Part shown: positions 1 through 4,918 of the stretch, one piece after another
Layout of the letters: each line of letters starts with the position of its first letter
Numbering within the stretch: position 1 is the stretch's first letter
Assembly: GCA_045631445.1 (NCBI GenBank)
Contig: JAZQUS010000035.1
Location: 1 to 5,086, forward strand
DNA length: 5,086 bases
Reading direction: 5' to 3'
From: RGIG4608 sp045631445
GTDB lineage: Bacteria > Bacillota > Clostridia > Oscillospirales > CAG-272
Notes under the pieces: model-generated
The model's database searches: none
What the model saw: the letters and a program-made list of their open reading frames with translations, nothing else
What the model was told of the DNA's origin: nothing
Translations under genes and position numbers: made by a program

Positions 1-26
1 ACCCCCAAAGCTCATAAATGTCGCTT

Positions 27-87
27 CGGGGAACCCCGCACGCAAAACTTTTAATCGTGTTGGTATAAATAAATTCCGCGCAAATCG
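27..87 (+). repeat. Repeat family copy A (short copy)
   Basis: This is a shortened copy of the family seen at 501-609 and 4695-4812. A CGGGG/CCCCG hairpin (27-38) is followed after 9 bases by the core. The core starts with CTTTTAATCGTG (48-59) and ends with GCGCAAATCG (78-87), 40 bp overall, with an AT-rich middle that resembles the other copies loosely. The conserved upstream AAATTG..GGATTTA block of the long copies is not visible here. It points towards copy B, so together they look like terminal inverted repeats around 27-550. Confidence 0.6.
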
Positions 88-170
88 TGCGCCTTCACTT
101 CTGACGCGCTTGGCGCAAATGTTTCTCCGTTTGCAAGCAAACGAAAAAACCGCGCTTTGCTACTCTACAT

Positions 171-200
171 ATAGCCGTTTTGATACCAAAATGGCTACGC
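171..200 (-). repeat. 30-bp hairpin repeat, unit R1
   Basis: Read on the minus strand it starts GCGTAGCCATTTTGG. It matches 26 of 30 positions with 298-327 (unit R2) in the same orientation. The inner 20 bases fold into an 8-bp hairpin (one G-T pair) with a four-base loop, so it could act as DNA or RNA structure. A weaker relative lies at 4887-4916. Confidence 0.6.
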
Positions 201-297
201 ACAAATCCGTAGGGGAGGGGTTTTCCCTCCCACCAAAAATGAAATTAGTTTGAGTTCATAAGCGGGTGCACGGAGTGCCCCCCTACAAAATCGGTAC

Positions 298-327
298 ATA
301 ACCGCTTTGATAGCAAAATGGCAACGC
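298..327 (-). repeat. 30-bp hairpin repeat, unit R2
   Basis: Second copy of the unit at 171-200, differing at four positions. On the minus strand it starts GCGTTGCCATTTTGC. The central hairpin is kept, although one pair becomes a C-A mismatch. The two copies start 127 bp apart, inside the interval bounded by repeat copies A and B. Confidence 0.6.
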
Positions 328-393
328 TTTGCAATAGCAAATTGGATTTTTCGAGGCGAGGAGAAAAATCATTAGTTCTATAACAACACATAT

Positions 394-447
394 ACAAACC
401 GTGTTTTTGCTCGCAAAATGATGTCGTTTAGACATCAAACGGTTTGT
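394..447. repeat. Nested stem-loop (two stacked inverted repeats)
   Basis: An outer perfect 9-bp stem, ACAAACCGT (394-402) with ACGGTTTGT (439-447), encloses an inner perfect 6-bp stem, GATGTC (420-425) with GACATC (431-436) and loop GTTTA. Further out, GGCGAGG (355-361) pairs with CCTCGCC (451-457), and CAAAT (338-342) with ATTTG (458-462). Four nested pairings in order suggest a folded element of about 125 bases (338-462). No U-run follows on either strand at the right place, so it is not a simple terminator. Confidence 0.6.
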
Positions 448-500
448 TTGCCTCGCCATTTGTTTTTTATTTACTATTATATTTTACGCGAGGCGTGGCA

Positions 501-609
501 CAATTTGCGCGGTCTTAATTTAACACCACGATTAAAAAGTTTTTTGCGAGCTTTTTTTCAAAAAAGCGAAAATCTTTACTCAACTAACTACTCGCTAAAT
601 CCACAATTT
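501..609 (-). repeat. Repeat family copy B (long copy), downstream of the phosphatidyltransferase gene
   Basis: Read on the minus strand, the blocks in order are AAATTGTGGATTTA (596-609), a TAGTTGA..AAAGATTT stretch, a hairpin GC-T-run/A-run-GC with a TTGAAA apex (550-567), then the core from CTTTTTAATCGTG (527-539) to GCGCAAATTG (501-510). The same blocks occur in the same order at 4695-4812. The element begins five bases past the stop codon of the gene at 615-1181 and has that gene's orientation, so it would lie in its 3' untranslated region. The hairpin may serve as a poor terminator: the only U-run after it is five bases long and about 11 bases away. Confidence 0.7.
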
Positions 610-614
610 TATGT

Positions 615-1181
615 TTAATTTAGAATATAGTTAGTTTCATTTTGTTTTTTTATCCAAAATATCGATGGCGCATCGGGGTCGGGCTCTTTAAGCATTGCAC
701 TCATAATTACAATTTCAATCATAGAAAAGGTAATAAGTGTAAGCATAAAAACGAGATATGGTTGAATAAATCCAAAATAGATGGCAAATGGAACGATAAG
801 TAGGAGTCCGCCCACGATTTTACAAGGAATTGAATGTATAAAAAATACTTTTTTGTGCTTAATAAAGTTAATTATCGGTGAAAAAGTTCCAATACCAAGA
901 GTTAAAAGCATCCAAATAGTGAGTTTTTTTGTCATAATTTTCATTGTGAAAACTATCTTGATGAGTGATGCGTTCAAAATTAAGTCTGCAATGGTGTCGA
1001 GAAGTGCGCCTGTGTGTGAGCAGGATCCGGTTTTTCTTGCTATTGTACCGTCAATCATATCGGTGAATTCTGCTACTGTATATATTATCAAAAACAAAAC
1101 TGAAATTTCCCTGAAAAAAAGTAACAAAACGAGCGCTAAAACAATTCGCGAAGCGGTTAGAATGTTGGCAATATACTTCAT
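615..1181 (-). CDS. CDP-alcohol phosphatidyltransferase family protein
   Basis: A 188-residue integral membrane enzyme predicted to transfer a phosphatidyl or similar group from a CDP-linked lipid to an alcohol, as in phospholipid synthesis. The family signature D-x2-D-G-x2-A-R-x8-G-x3-D-x3-D is complete: D41, D44, G45, A48, R49, G58, D62 and D66. These aspartates bind metal and perform catalysis in characterised members. The N-terminus (NILTASRI, residues 6-13) matches the start of PgsA-like proteins, and hydrophobic stretches suggest several membrane spans. Length is normal for the short members. The acceptor alcohol cannot be read from sequence; phosphatidylglycerophosphate synthase is possible but unproven, so no symbol is given. 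An AAGGAG site 6-7 bases before ATG overlaps the stop codon of the upstream gene; 11 bases separate the genes, implying co-transcription and perhaps coupled translation. Confidence 0.9.
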   Translation of the reverse strand: MKYIANILTASRIVLALVLLLFFREISVLFLIIYTVAEFTDMIDGTIARKTGSCSHTGALLDTIADLILNASLIKIVFTMKIMTKKLTIWMLLTLGIGTFSPIINFIKHKKVFFIHSIPCKIVGGLLLIVPFAIYFGFIQPYLVFMLTLITFSMIEIVIMSAMLKEPDPDAPSIFWIKKQNETNYILN

Positions 1182-1192
1182 TTTTTTCTCCT

Positions 1193-1813
1193 TTACATTA
1201 AATCCAAAAAATATTGTTTGATGGGTTTATCAAATTCCACTTTCCAAAGTCGCAAAAGCTCTCGGTTTTTGAACATATAAATTCCGCTATGAACAAAATC
1301 TACACTCAAAAGCACAAAGAGGGAAATTGACAGAATTCCGAGTGCGCGAGGGTTCATTTTCGAAAAGCTATTGAGAAGGGGATGGAAAAGGAATTTCATA
1401 AAAACAGTTATGAGCAGGGCAAAAATCGTGCTTGTTGGGACGGATGTGTAGCGTGTAATGTGGAGTGGAAGTGCCGTGTAATCCCACCAAATTATTCCAC
1501 AACTCCATTCAATTGTATAGCCAATAACAATTTCCGCTATGCATACTCCCAAAAAAGCAATTACATAATAATATATAATACTCCAAAGTGGCGACAGCCG
1601 AAGCTCTATTTTAAAAAATTTCGGTGCATTGGGTGTACCTACTGCCGCATAAAAAGCTAAAATTGCAAGACCGTATCCTAGAAGAAAAGGCAATATCATA
1701 TTTCTATTGTTAATTATACCTCCTGCATATGCGGTGAAGATATTTTCGATACAAAATCCCAAAAAAGAAACTATTATGATTATCATAATTAATGCTAAGG
1801 TTTTTGTGTTCAT
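1193..1813 (-). CDS. Putative ABC-transporter type IV (CmpB-like) membrane protein
   Basis: A 206-residue hydrophobic protein with about five membrane segments (near residues 4-25, 40-60, 78-98, 125-145 and 155-180). It resembles the family annotated as putative ABC-transporter permease (ABC_trans_CmpB). In that family an Asn-Arg...GPxxPxYGxG block follows the first segment; here it is NNRNMILPFLLGYGLA (35-50). The Glu...Trp-Asp-Tyr-Ser block appears as IEWSCGIIWWDYTALP (101-116). The function of this family is not established, and no ATPase or binding protein lies nearby, so transport is only a label. The start is the ATG at 1811-1813, seven bases after a perfect AGGAGG. A TTG 45 bases further upstream lies over the probable promoter and is rejected. 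It is the first gene of a pair with the phosphatidyltransferase. Confidence 0.75.
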   Translation of the reverse strand: MNTKTLALIMIIIIVSFLGFCIENIFTAYAGGIINNRNMILPFLLGYGLAILAFYAAVGTPNAPKFFKIELRLSPLWSIIYYYVIAFLGVCIAEIVIGYTIEWSCGIIWWDYTALPLHITRYTSVPTSTIFALLITVFMKFLFHPLLNSFSKMNPRALGILSISLFVLLSVDFVHSGIYMFKNRELLRLWKVEFDKPIKQYFLDLM

Positions 1814-1820
1814 AGTTAAT

Positions 1821-1826
1821 CCTCCT
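1821..1826 (-). promoter_or_regulatory. Start-deciding ribosome binding site AGGAGG
   Basis: A perfect AGGAGG on the minus strand lies seven bases before the ATG at 1813. It fixes the start of the CmpB-like gene there and excludes the in-frame TTG at 1858. Confidence 0.85.
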
Positions 1827-1837
1827 TTTTTTATTTG

Positions 1838-1869
1838 ATTATATAATAATAGTTTCAACTGTTTTTCAA
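1838..1869 (-). promoter_or_regulatory. Possible promoter of the two-gene membrane unit
   Basis: On the minus strand a perfect TATAAT (1838-1843) lies 12 bases before the AGGAGG site. The best upstream -35 candidate is TTGAAA at 1864-1869, but the spacer is 20 bases, longer than the usual 17. Another TTGAAA at 1853-1858 is too close. The site sits between the acetyltransferase terminator and the CmpB-like gene, where a promoter is expected, but the exact -35 is unsure. Confidence 0.4.
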
Positions 1870-1902
1870 TTAAAATTCAACAAATATTGATAAAATACAG
1901 GC

Positions 1903-1939
1903 AAAAAAAGAAACAACCGACAAATATTGTCAGTTGTTT
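1903..1939 (-). terminator. Intrinsic terminator of the GNAT gene
   Basis: On the minus strand a 13-bp stem (AAACAACTGACAA with TTGTCGGTTGTTT, one U-G pair) with a three-base loop is followed by one C and seven T's (1909-1903). The stem begins inside the last codons of the acetyltransferase and includes its TGA stop. It should separate that gene from the CmpB-like gene. Confidence 0.85.
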
Positions 1940-2448
1940 ACTTTGTATACCTCTTTATATAAGGTGTTTTTGATTTTTTGATAGGTTTGCTCATCAATTT
2001 TTTTGTGTGATGTCATAATAAAGAGTGGTATGGAATCTCTGCCTTCAGAAATTGATGGTTGAATATAGGGGTAATCATTAAAACATAAGCCGTTTCTTTC
2101 ATAAAAAGCAATTCTGCGACGAGTTAAATCATTTTCCGGTGGTTCAACCTCAAGACAGACTGTATGCTTTGCATTTTTTATTATGTATTTAAGAATTTTT
2201 TCACCAATACCGCAGTTCCTATTTTGAGGAAGGGTAGCTAAATGTTCGATAAAGGTGAAATCTTCAAAGACCCAAACTGCCGCAATGGAGAGTAGAAATT
2301 CCCCATCTTTAATTCCAAAAACTTGATAGTTTGGGTTTTGGAAAAGCTTTGCTTGTTCTTCTTTTGGACGAAATTCTGTTAAAGGAAAGCTTTGTTCCAT
2401 TATATTGTATATTTTGTTAAATTCGTTAAAATGTATTTGTTCTATCAT
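1930..2448 (-). CDS. GNAT-family N-acetyltransferase
   Basis: A 172-residue protein of the acetyl-CoA-dependent N-acetyltransferase fold. Seen directly: a beta strand and acetyl-CoA pyrophosphate-binding loop, FIEHLATLPQNRNCGIGEKI (residues 66-85), containing the R/Q-x-x-G-x-G/A motif as RNCGIG (77-82), then FYERNG (115-120), the usual motif B position before the C-terminal strands. Length is typical for the single-domain family. It is predicted to be cytosolic, with no signal peptide or membrane span. The acceptor cannot be inferred; small-molecule, antibiotic and protein acetylation all remain possible. The ATG start has a modest AAGG site seven bases upstream. It is monocistronic: a consensus promoter lies 40 bases upstream and a terminator overlaps its 3' end. 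It is divergent from pdaA. Confidence 0.88.
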   Translation of the reverse strand: MIEQIHFNEFNKIYNIMEQSFPLTEFRPKEEQAKLFQNPNYQVFGIKDGEFLLSIAAVWVFEDFTFIEHLATLPQNRNCGIGEKILKYIIKNAKHTVCLEVEPPENDLTRRRIAFYERNGLCFNDYPYIQPSISEGRDSIPLFIMTSHKKIDEQTYQKIKNTLYKEVYKVNN

Positions 2449-2487
2449 AGTTTGACCTTAATGATTGAATTTTATTGTTTTAAACTT

Positions 2488-2516
2488 ATTATATATTTTT
2501 TTCACTTTCTTGTCAA
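2488..2516 (-). promoter_or_regulatory. Consensus sigma-A promoter of the GNAT gene
   Basis: On the minus strand TTGACA (2511-2516) and TATAAT (2488-2493) are both perfect and separated by exactly 17 bases. The expected transcript start is near 2481, giving a leader of about 33 bases before the ATG at 2448. This is the best promoter match in the window and predicts strong housekeeping expression, unless an unseen repressor acts. Confidence 0.9.
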
Positions 2517-2558
2517 CAATTTCAATTTTTATTTTCTAAAAAAAGCAAATAATAATCA

Positions 2559-2567
2559 AGGGGTGAT
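2559..2567 (+). promoter_or_regulatory. Ribosome binding site of pdaA
   Basis: AGGGGTGAT lies three bases before the ATG at 2571. It matches the extended anti-Shine-Dalgarno partner AAGGAGGTGAT with one base missing, so its pairing centre lies at a normal distance. It supports the chosen start, which also begins a typical signal peptide. Confidence 0.75.
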
Positions 2568-2570
2568 AAA

Positions 2571-3341
2571 ATGAAAAAACATTGCATTGGAATAATAATG
2601 CTTTGCGTGGTATTTTTATCTTTTTCATCTATTATGAATGCCTTTGCTCGGGAGCATTATTGGTATTGCAAACGCAACGCGGAGCATAAGCAACCAACAC
2701 TTGACGAGAAATTTTCATATATAAAGAATTACGGTGGGTTTTATGTTGATGAAAGGTACTCTAAAGATAGTGCTCAAAAAGTGATATATCTGACCTTTGA
2801 TGCGGGTTACGAGAACGGGAATGTGGCTAAAATTCTTGATACTATGCGCGAGGAAGGAGTTGTTGGATCATTTTTTATTTTGGGAAATTTGATTGATAAA
2901 AATCCCGATTTGGTTTTGAGAATGGTGAATGAGGGGCATATCGTGTGTAATCACACGGTTAATCACGTGAATTTGACATCCGCATCGATTGAAAAGTTTA
3001 AAAGCGAGGTTTTAGGACTTGAAGAAAAATATAAGGAGTTGACGGGAAAGGAAATGGCAAAGTTTTTCCGTCCACCTGAAGGGACTTTTAGTGAAAATAT
3101 GTTAAAAATGGCGCAAAATCTTGGCTACAGAACTGCTTTTTGGAGTTTTGCCTATGCCGATTGGGATAATGGTGCGCAGATGAAAAATGACGTAGCAATG
3201 AAAAAAATTCTTGACAATCTGCACAACGGAGAAATAATGCTTTTGCATCCTACAAGCTCAACAAATGCAGCAATTATGCGTGATTTGATAAGAGAACTAA
3301 ATGCGCAGGGCTATAGATTTGCAACGCTTGATCAGATTTAA
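2571..3341 (+). CDS. pdaA: Delta-lactam-type peptidoglycan N-acetylmuramic acid deacetylase (PdaA-like)
   Basis: A 256-residue exported polysaccharide deacetylase (NodB fold). PdaA removes the acetyl group from N-acetylmuramic acid so that muramic-delta-lactam can form in spore cortex peptidoglycan, a structure needed for germination. Residues 1-26 form a signal peptide (MKKHCIGIIM start, hydrophobic core, cleavage likely after AFA). The catalytic motifs are complete: TFDAGYENG (75-83, D77; PdaA proteins have a Gly-Tyr-Glu-Asn-Gly here instead of a second Asp), NHTVNH (127-132, metal-binding H128 and H132), RPPEG (167-171), DWD (197-199) and LLH (224-226). The WYCKRN..HKQP stretch (31-42) before the domain also matches PdaA. 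Length fits Bacillus PdaA (about 263). Another peptidoglycan deacetylase is the main alternative. No sporulation-sigma promoter is obvious upstream. This gene is the main sign of sporulation. Confidence 0.87.
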   Translation: MKKHCIGIIMLCVVFLSFSSIMNAFAREHYWYCKRNAEHKQPTLDEKFSYIKNYGGFYVDERYSKDSAQKVIYLTFDAGYENGNVAKILDTMREEGVVGSFFILGNLIDKNPDLVLRMVNEGHIVCNHTVNHVNLTSASIEKFKSEVLGLEEKYKELTGKEMAKFFRPPEGTFSENMLKMAQNLGYRTAFWSFAYADWDNGAQMKNDVAMKKILDNLHNGEIMLLHPTSSTNAAIMRDLIRELNAQGYRFATLDQI

Positions 3342-3346
3342 TTTAA

Positions 3347-3395
3347 GATTGGTTGGCTAATGGGCGATTAATAATATCGCCCATATCGACCAATC
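3347..3395 (+). terminator. Stem-loop after pdaA, probable weak terminator
   Basis: GATTGGT (3347-3353) pairs with ACCAATC (3389-3395), and ATGGGCGAT (3360-3368) with ATCGCCCAT (3376-3384), around a seven-base loop and a small internal loop. It starts five bases after the pdaA stop. The following bases are GATTTTACG, so the U-run is short. It is best read as the end of the pdaA transcript, or a 3' stabilising structure. The near-perfect dyad could alternatively be a protein-binding site. Confidence 0.55.
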
Positions 3396-3474
3396 GATTT
3401 TACGATTATAAATATATTTGTGCAAAAAGTAACAAAAAAGATTGAAAAATAAAGAAAAATCATCAAAAAATATC

Positions 3475-3504
3475 TTGTCAAATAAGGTCTTTATGTGTTA
3501 TAAT
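3475..3504 (+). promoter_or_regulatory. Sigma-A promoter of prs with extended -10
   Basis: TTGTCA (3475-3480) and a perfect TATAAT (3499-3504) are separated by 18 bases. A TG one base before the -10 hexamer (3496-3497) makes it an extended -10 element. Transcription should start near 3511, leaving a leader of about 28 bases before the ATG at 3539. AT-rich tracts upstream (3421-3474) could add UP-element activity. Confidence 0.82.
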
Positions 3505-3508
3505 AAAT

Positions 3509-3526
3509 CATAATTTGATAATTATG
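3509..3526 (+). promoter_or_regulatory. Palindrome at the prs transcript start
   Basis: CATAATT (3509-3515) and AATTATG (3520-3526) form a perfect 7-bp inverted repeat with loop TGAT. It covers the predicted transcript start and abuts the ribosome binding site. It could be a repressor operator or a leader hairpin; in an AT-rich leader it could also be chance. It does not resemble a PurR box. Confidence 0.35.
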
Positions 3527-3531
3527 GGGGA
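3526..3531 (+). promoter_or_regulatory. Start-deciding ribosome binding site of prs
   Basis: GGGGGA lies seven bases before the ATG at 3539. The in-frame TTG at 3515 and ATG at 3524 lie in the transcript leader or overlap this site, and have no purine-rich site at a useful distance. Confidence 0.7.
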
Positions 3532-3538
3532 TGTCATT

Positions 3539-4651
3539 ATGAAAAAGGAACTTTATGGTGAATTGCGCGTAATTGGTATGAAGGGCTGTGAGGAATTTGT
3601 ATCACAGGTCGATGAATACCTTAAGGAGTGGAGACGATCTGAAGTTGAAGAAACATTTATCGTTGACCACGAATGTCCTCGTTTTGGTACGGGTGAAGCT
3701 AAATGCGTTATTCACGAGACACTTAGAGGTGATGATGTTTATATCATCACAGATTGCTTTAACTATAGCGTTACATACAATATGTACGGAATGCAGGTGC
3801 CTATGAGTCCTGACGATCACTATTGCGATCTTAAGCGTACTATTGCGGCTATTGCAGGCAAGGCAAGAAGAATAACTGTTATTATGCTTATGCTCTATGA
3901 GGGCAGACAGCACAAGAGAAGCTCCCGTGAGTCACTTGACTGTGCACTTATGCTTCAGGAACTTATTGGAATGGGTGTTACTAATTTCTTGACATTTGAC
4001 GCTCATGACCCAAGAATTAATAATGCAATTCCTCTTTCAGGATTTGATAATGTTCAACCCACATACCAGATGATTAAGGCACTCGTTAAGAATGTACCCG
4101 ACATTATTGTTGACAAGGATCATCTTGTTATGATTTCTCCCGACGAAGGTGCTATGCAGAGATGTATGTACTATTCATCAGTTCTTGGAATTGATATTGG
4201 TATGTTCTATAAGCGCAGAAACTATTCTGTTATCGTTAACGGAAGAAATCCCATTGAAGCCCACGAATATCTCGGTCAGGACCTTAACGGTAAGGATGTT
4301 ATCATCGTTGACGATATGATTGCTTCAGGTGATTCCTTGCTTGACGTTGCAAAGCAGCTCAAGGCAAAGGGTGTTAAGAGAATTTTCAACTTTGCAACAT
4401 TTGGTCTTTTCACAAGCGGATTTGATAAGATTGACAAGGCATATGAAGATGGTCTTATCGACAAAATCTTCACAACAAACCTTGTATACCACAAGCCTGA
4501 GCTTGCTGAAAAGGAATGGTGGTGCGAGGTTAATATGTGCAAATACGTTGCATTCCTTATTGATACTCTTAACCACGATGATACTATCAGCCGTCTTCTT
4601 GATCCTGTTGATAGAATTAATAACGTGCTTGTTAAATATAATAAGAGATAA
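3539..4651 (+). CDS. prs: Ribose-phosphate pyrophosphokinase (PRPP synthetase), long divergent form
   Basis: A 370-residue cytosolic enzyme predicted to make PRPP from ribose 5-phosphate and ATP for nucleotide, histidine, tryptophan and NAD synthesis. Family blocks appear in order: RFGTGE (48-53, usually RFSDGE), YEGRQHKRSSRES (120-132, usually YARQDRKxxxREP), FDAHDP (153-158, holding the catalytic-region His of the usual DLHAxQ), SPDEGA (200-205), KRR (225-227) and the PRPP-binding loop VIIVDDMIASGDS (254-266). It is longer than the usual 315 residues because of extra sequence near 80-95 and a C-terminal tail. Canonical RQD is RQH here, and DLHA is DAHD. Such long forms are, to my knowledge, common in Clostridia. 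Codon choice (many AAG, GAC, CTT) differs from the AAA-rich neighbours and suggests high expression. The start at 3539 follows GGGGGA. The gene is monocistronic, with its own promoter and terminator. Confidence 0.9.
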   Translation: MKKELYGELRVIGMKGCEEFVSQVDEYLKEWRRSEVEETFIVDHECPRFGTGEAKCVIHETLRGDDVYIITDCFNYSVTYNMYGMQVPMSPDDHYCDLKRTIAAIAGKARRITVIMLMLYEGRQHKRSSRESLDCALMLQELIGMGVTNFLTFDAHDPRINNAIPLSGFDNVQPTYQMIKALVKNVPDIIVDKDHLVMISPDEGAMQRCMYYSSVLGIDIGMFYKRRNYSVIVNGRNPIEAHEYLGQDLNGKDVIIVDDMIASGDSLLDVAKQLKAKGVKRIFNFATFGLFTSGFDKIDKAYEDGLIDKIFTTNLVYHKPELAEKEWWCEVNMCKYVAFLIDTLNHDDTISRLLDPVDRINNVLVKYNKR

Positions 4652-4657
4652 TTTTTT

Positions 4658-4688
4658 CCCAACTTTCACACGAAAGTTGGGCTTTTTT
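4658..4688 (+). terminator. Strong intrinsic terminator of prs
   Basis: A perfect 10-bp stem, CCCAACTTTC (4658-4667) with GAAAGTTGGG (4672-4681), loop ACAC, is followed by C and six T's (4683-4688). It starts six bases after the prs stop codon. Confidence 0.95.
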
Positions 4689-4694
4689 GATGTT

Positions 4695-4812
4695 AAATTG
4701 GGATTTATCGGGGAGAAGATAGTTGAAAAAAGATTTAGGGGGATTTTGAAAAATCCCCCTATACCCCCCAAACTTTTTAATCGTGGGTGTTGAATTAAGA
4801 CTGCGCAAATCG
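4695..4812 (+). repeat. Repeat family copy C (long copy), downstream of prs
   Basis: The blocks in order are AAATTGGGATTTA (4695-4707), TAGTTGA..AAAGATTT (4720-4736), a perfect 10-bp hairpin GGGGGATTTT/AAAATCCCCC (4738-4759) with a TTGAAA-type apex, then the core from CTTTTTAATCGTG (4773-4785) to GCGCAAATCG (4803-4812). It matches copy B block for block. It begins six bases after the prs terminator T-run, in the same orientation as prs. The family is not one I recognise. Confidence 0.72.
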
Positions 4813-4868
4813 TAGTGTTTGATTAAAATCAAACACTACATAACGATTTTCTCACACGTTCGAAAATC
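4812..4868. repeat. Two consecutive hairpins after copy C
   Basis: A perfect 12-bp stem, GTAGTGTTTGAT (4812-4823) with ATCAAACACTAC (4828-4839) and loop TAAA, is followed by GATTTTC (4845-4851) pairing with GAAAATC (4862-4868). The first hairpin begins on the last base of the copy C core. No U-run follows either one, so these are probably part of the repeat structure, not terminators. Confidence 0.65.
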
Positions 4869-4886
4869 TGTGATTTGCTAATGAGT

Positions 4887-4916
4887 GCGTAGCCGAGGGG
4901 TTATCAAAATAGCATT
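4887..4916 (+). repeat. Distant relative of the 30-bp hairpin repeat, unit R3
   Basis: Begins GCGTAGCC and later contains TATCAAAA at the same spacing as unit R1 (171-200, minus strand). About 20 of 30 positions agree, and the central bases differ. This ties the right flank to the left one beyond the A/B/C copies. Confidence 0.4.
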
Positions 4917-4918
4917 GT

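Larger units (their letters stand above)
1..614. other. Gene-free, repeat-rich flank
   Basis: I find no convincing gene in these 614 bases. A frame on the plus strand is open from base 2 to a TGA at 251-253 (83 codons) but has no start in the window. Its frame is not preserved in the other repeat copies. A 66-codon frame at 418-618 runs through an inverted repeat and has no Shine-Dalgarno site. The stretch is instead full of short palindromes: a GGGAGGG/CCCTCCC hairpin at 213-231, a GCAC/GTGC hairpin with flanking G and C runs near 263-282, the nested stem-loop at 394-447, and the repeat copies listed separately. It looks like intergenic repeat DNA, and is visibly less AT-rich than the genes. 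Confidence 0.7.

Noticed and set aside
213..231. GGGAGGG/CCCTCCC hairpin as a terminator
   Set aside because: No U-run follows on either strand and no gene ends nearby; it is more likely part of the repeat-rich flank.
2..253. Open frame entering from the left edge (83 codons to TGA), possibly the 3' end of a gene
   Set aside because: It crosses repeat copy A and unit R1; the equivalent frame in copies B and C has stops or shifts, so openness here looks accidental. A partial gene cannot be fully excluded without upstream sequence.
1..614. CRISPR array or integron attC sites among the flank repeats
   Set aside because: Repeats are few, imperfect, irregularly spaced and in mixed orientation, and there are no attC-type GTTRRRY/RYYYAAC ends.
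418..618. 66-codon plus-strand frame
   Set aside because: No Shine-Dalgarno site, composition driven by A/T runs, and it runs through the nested stem-loop and repeat copy B.
781..1221. 146-codon plus-strand frame
   Set aside because: Antisense to the CDP-alcohol phosphatidyltransferase, whose full catalytic motif is on the other strand.
1881..1929. Direct repeat CAAATATTG at 1881-1889 and 1921-1929
   Set aside because: Nine AT-rich bases repeated 40 bp apart is within chance, and one copy is explained by the GNAT terminator stem.
2510..2539. TTGTCA with TTCTAA as a sigma-A promoter for pdaA
   Set aside because: The -10 match is poor, and the TTGTCA simply overlaps the reverse complement of the GNAT -35 box.
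4320..4793. Plus- and minus-strand frames overlapping the end of prs and the following region
   Set aside because: They overlap the conserved PRPP loop of prs in other frames and pass through its terminator and repeat copy C.
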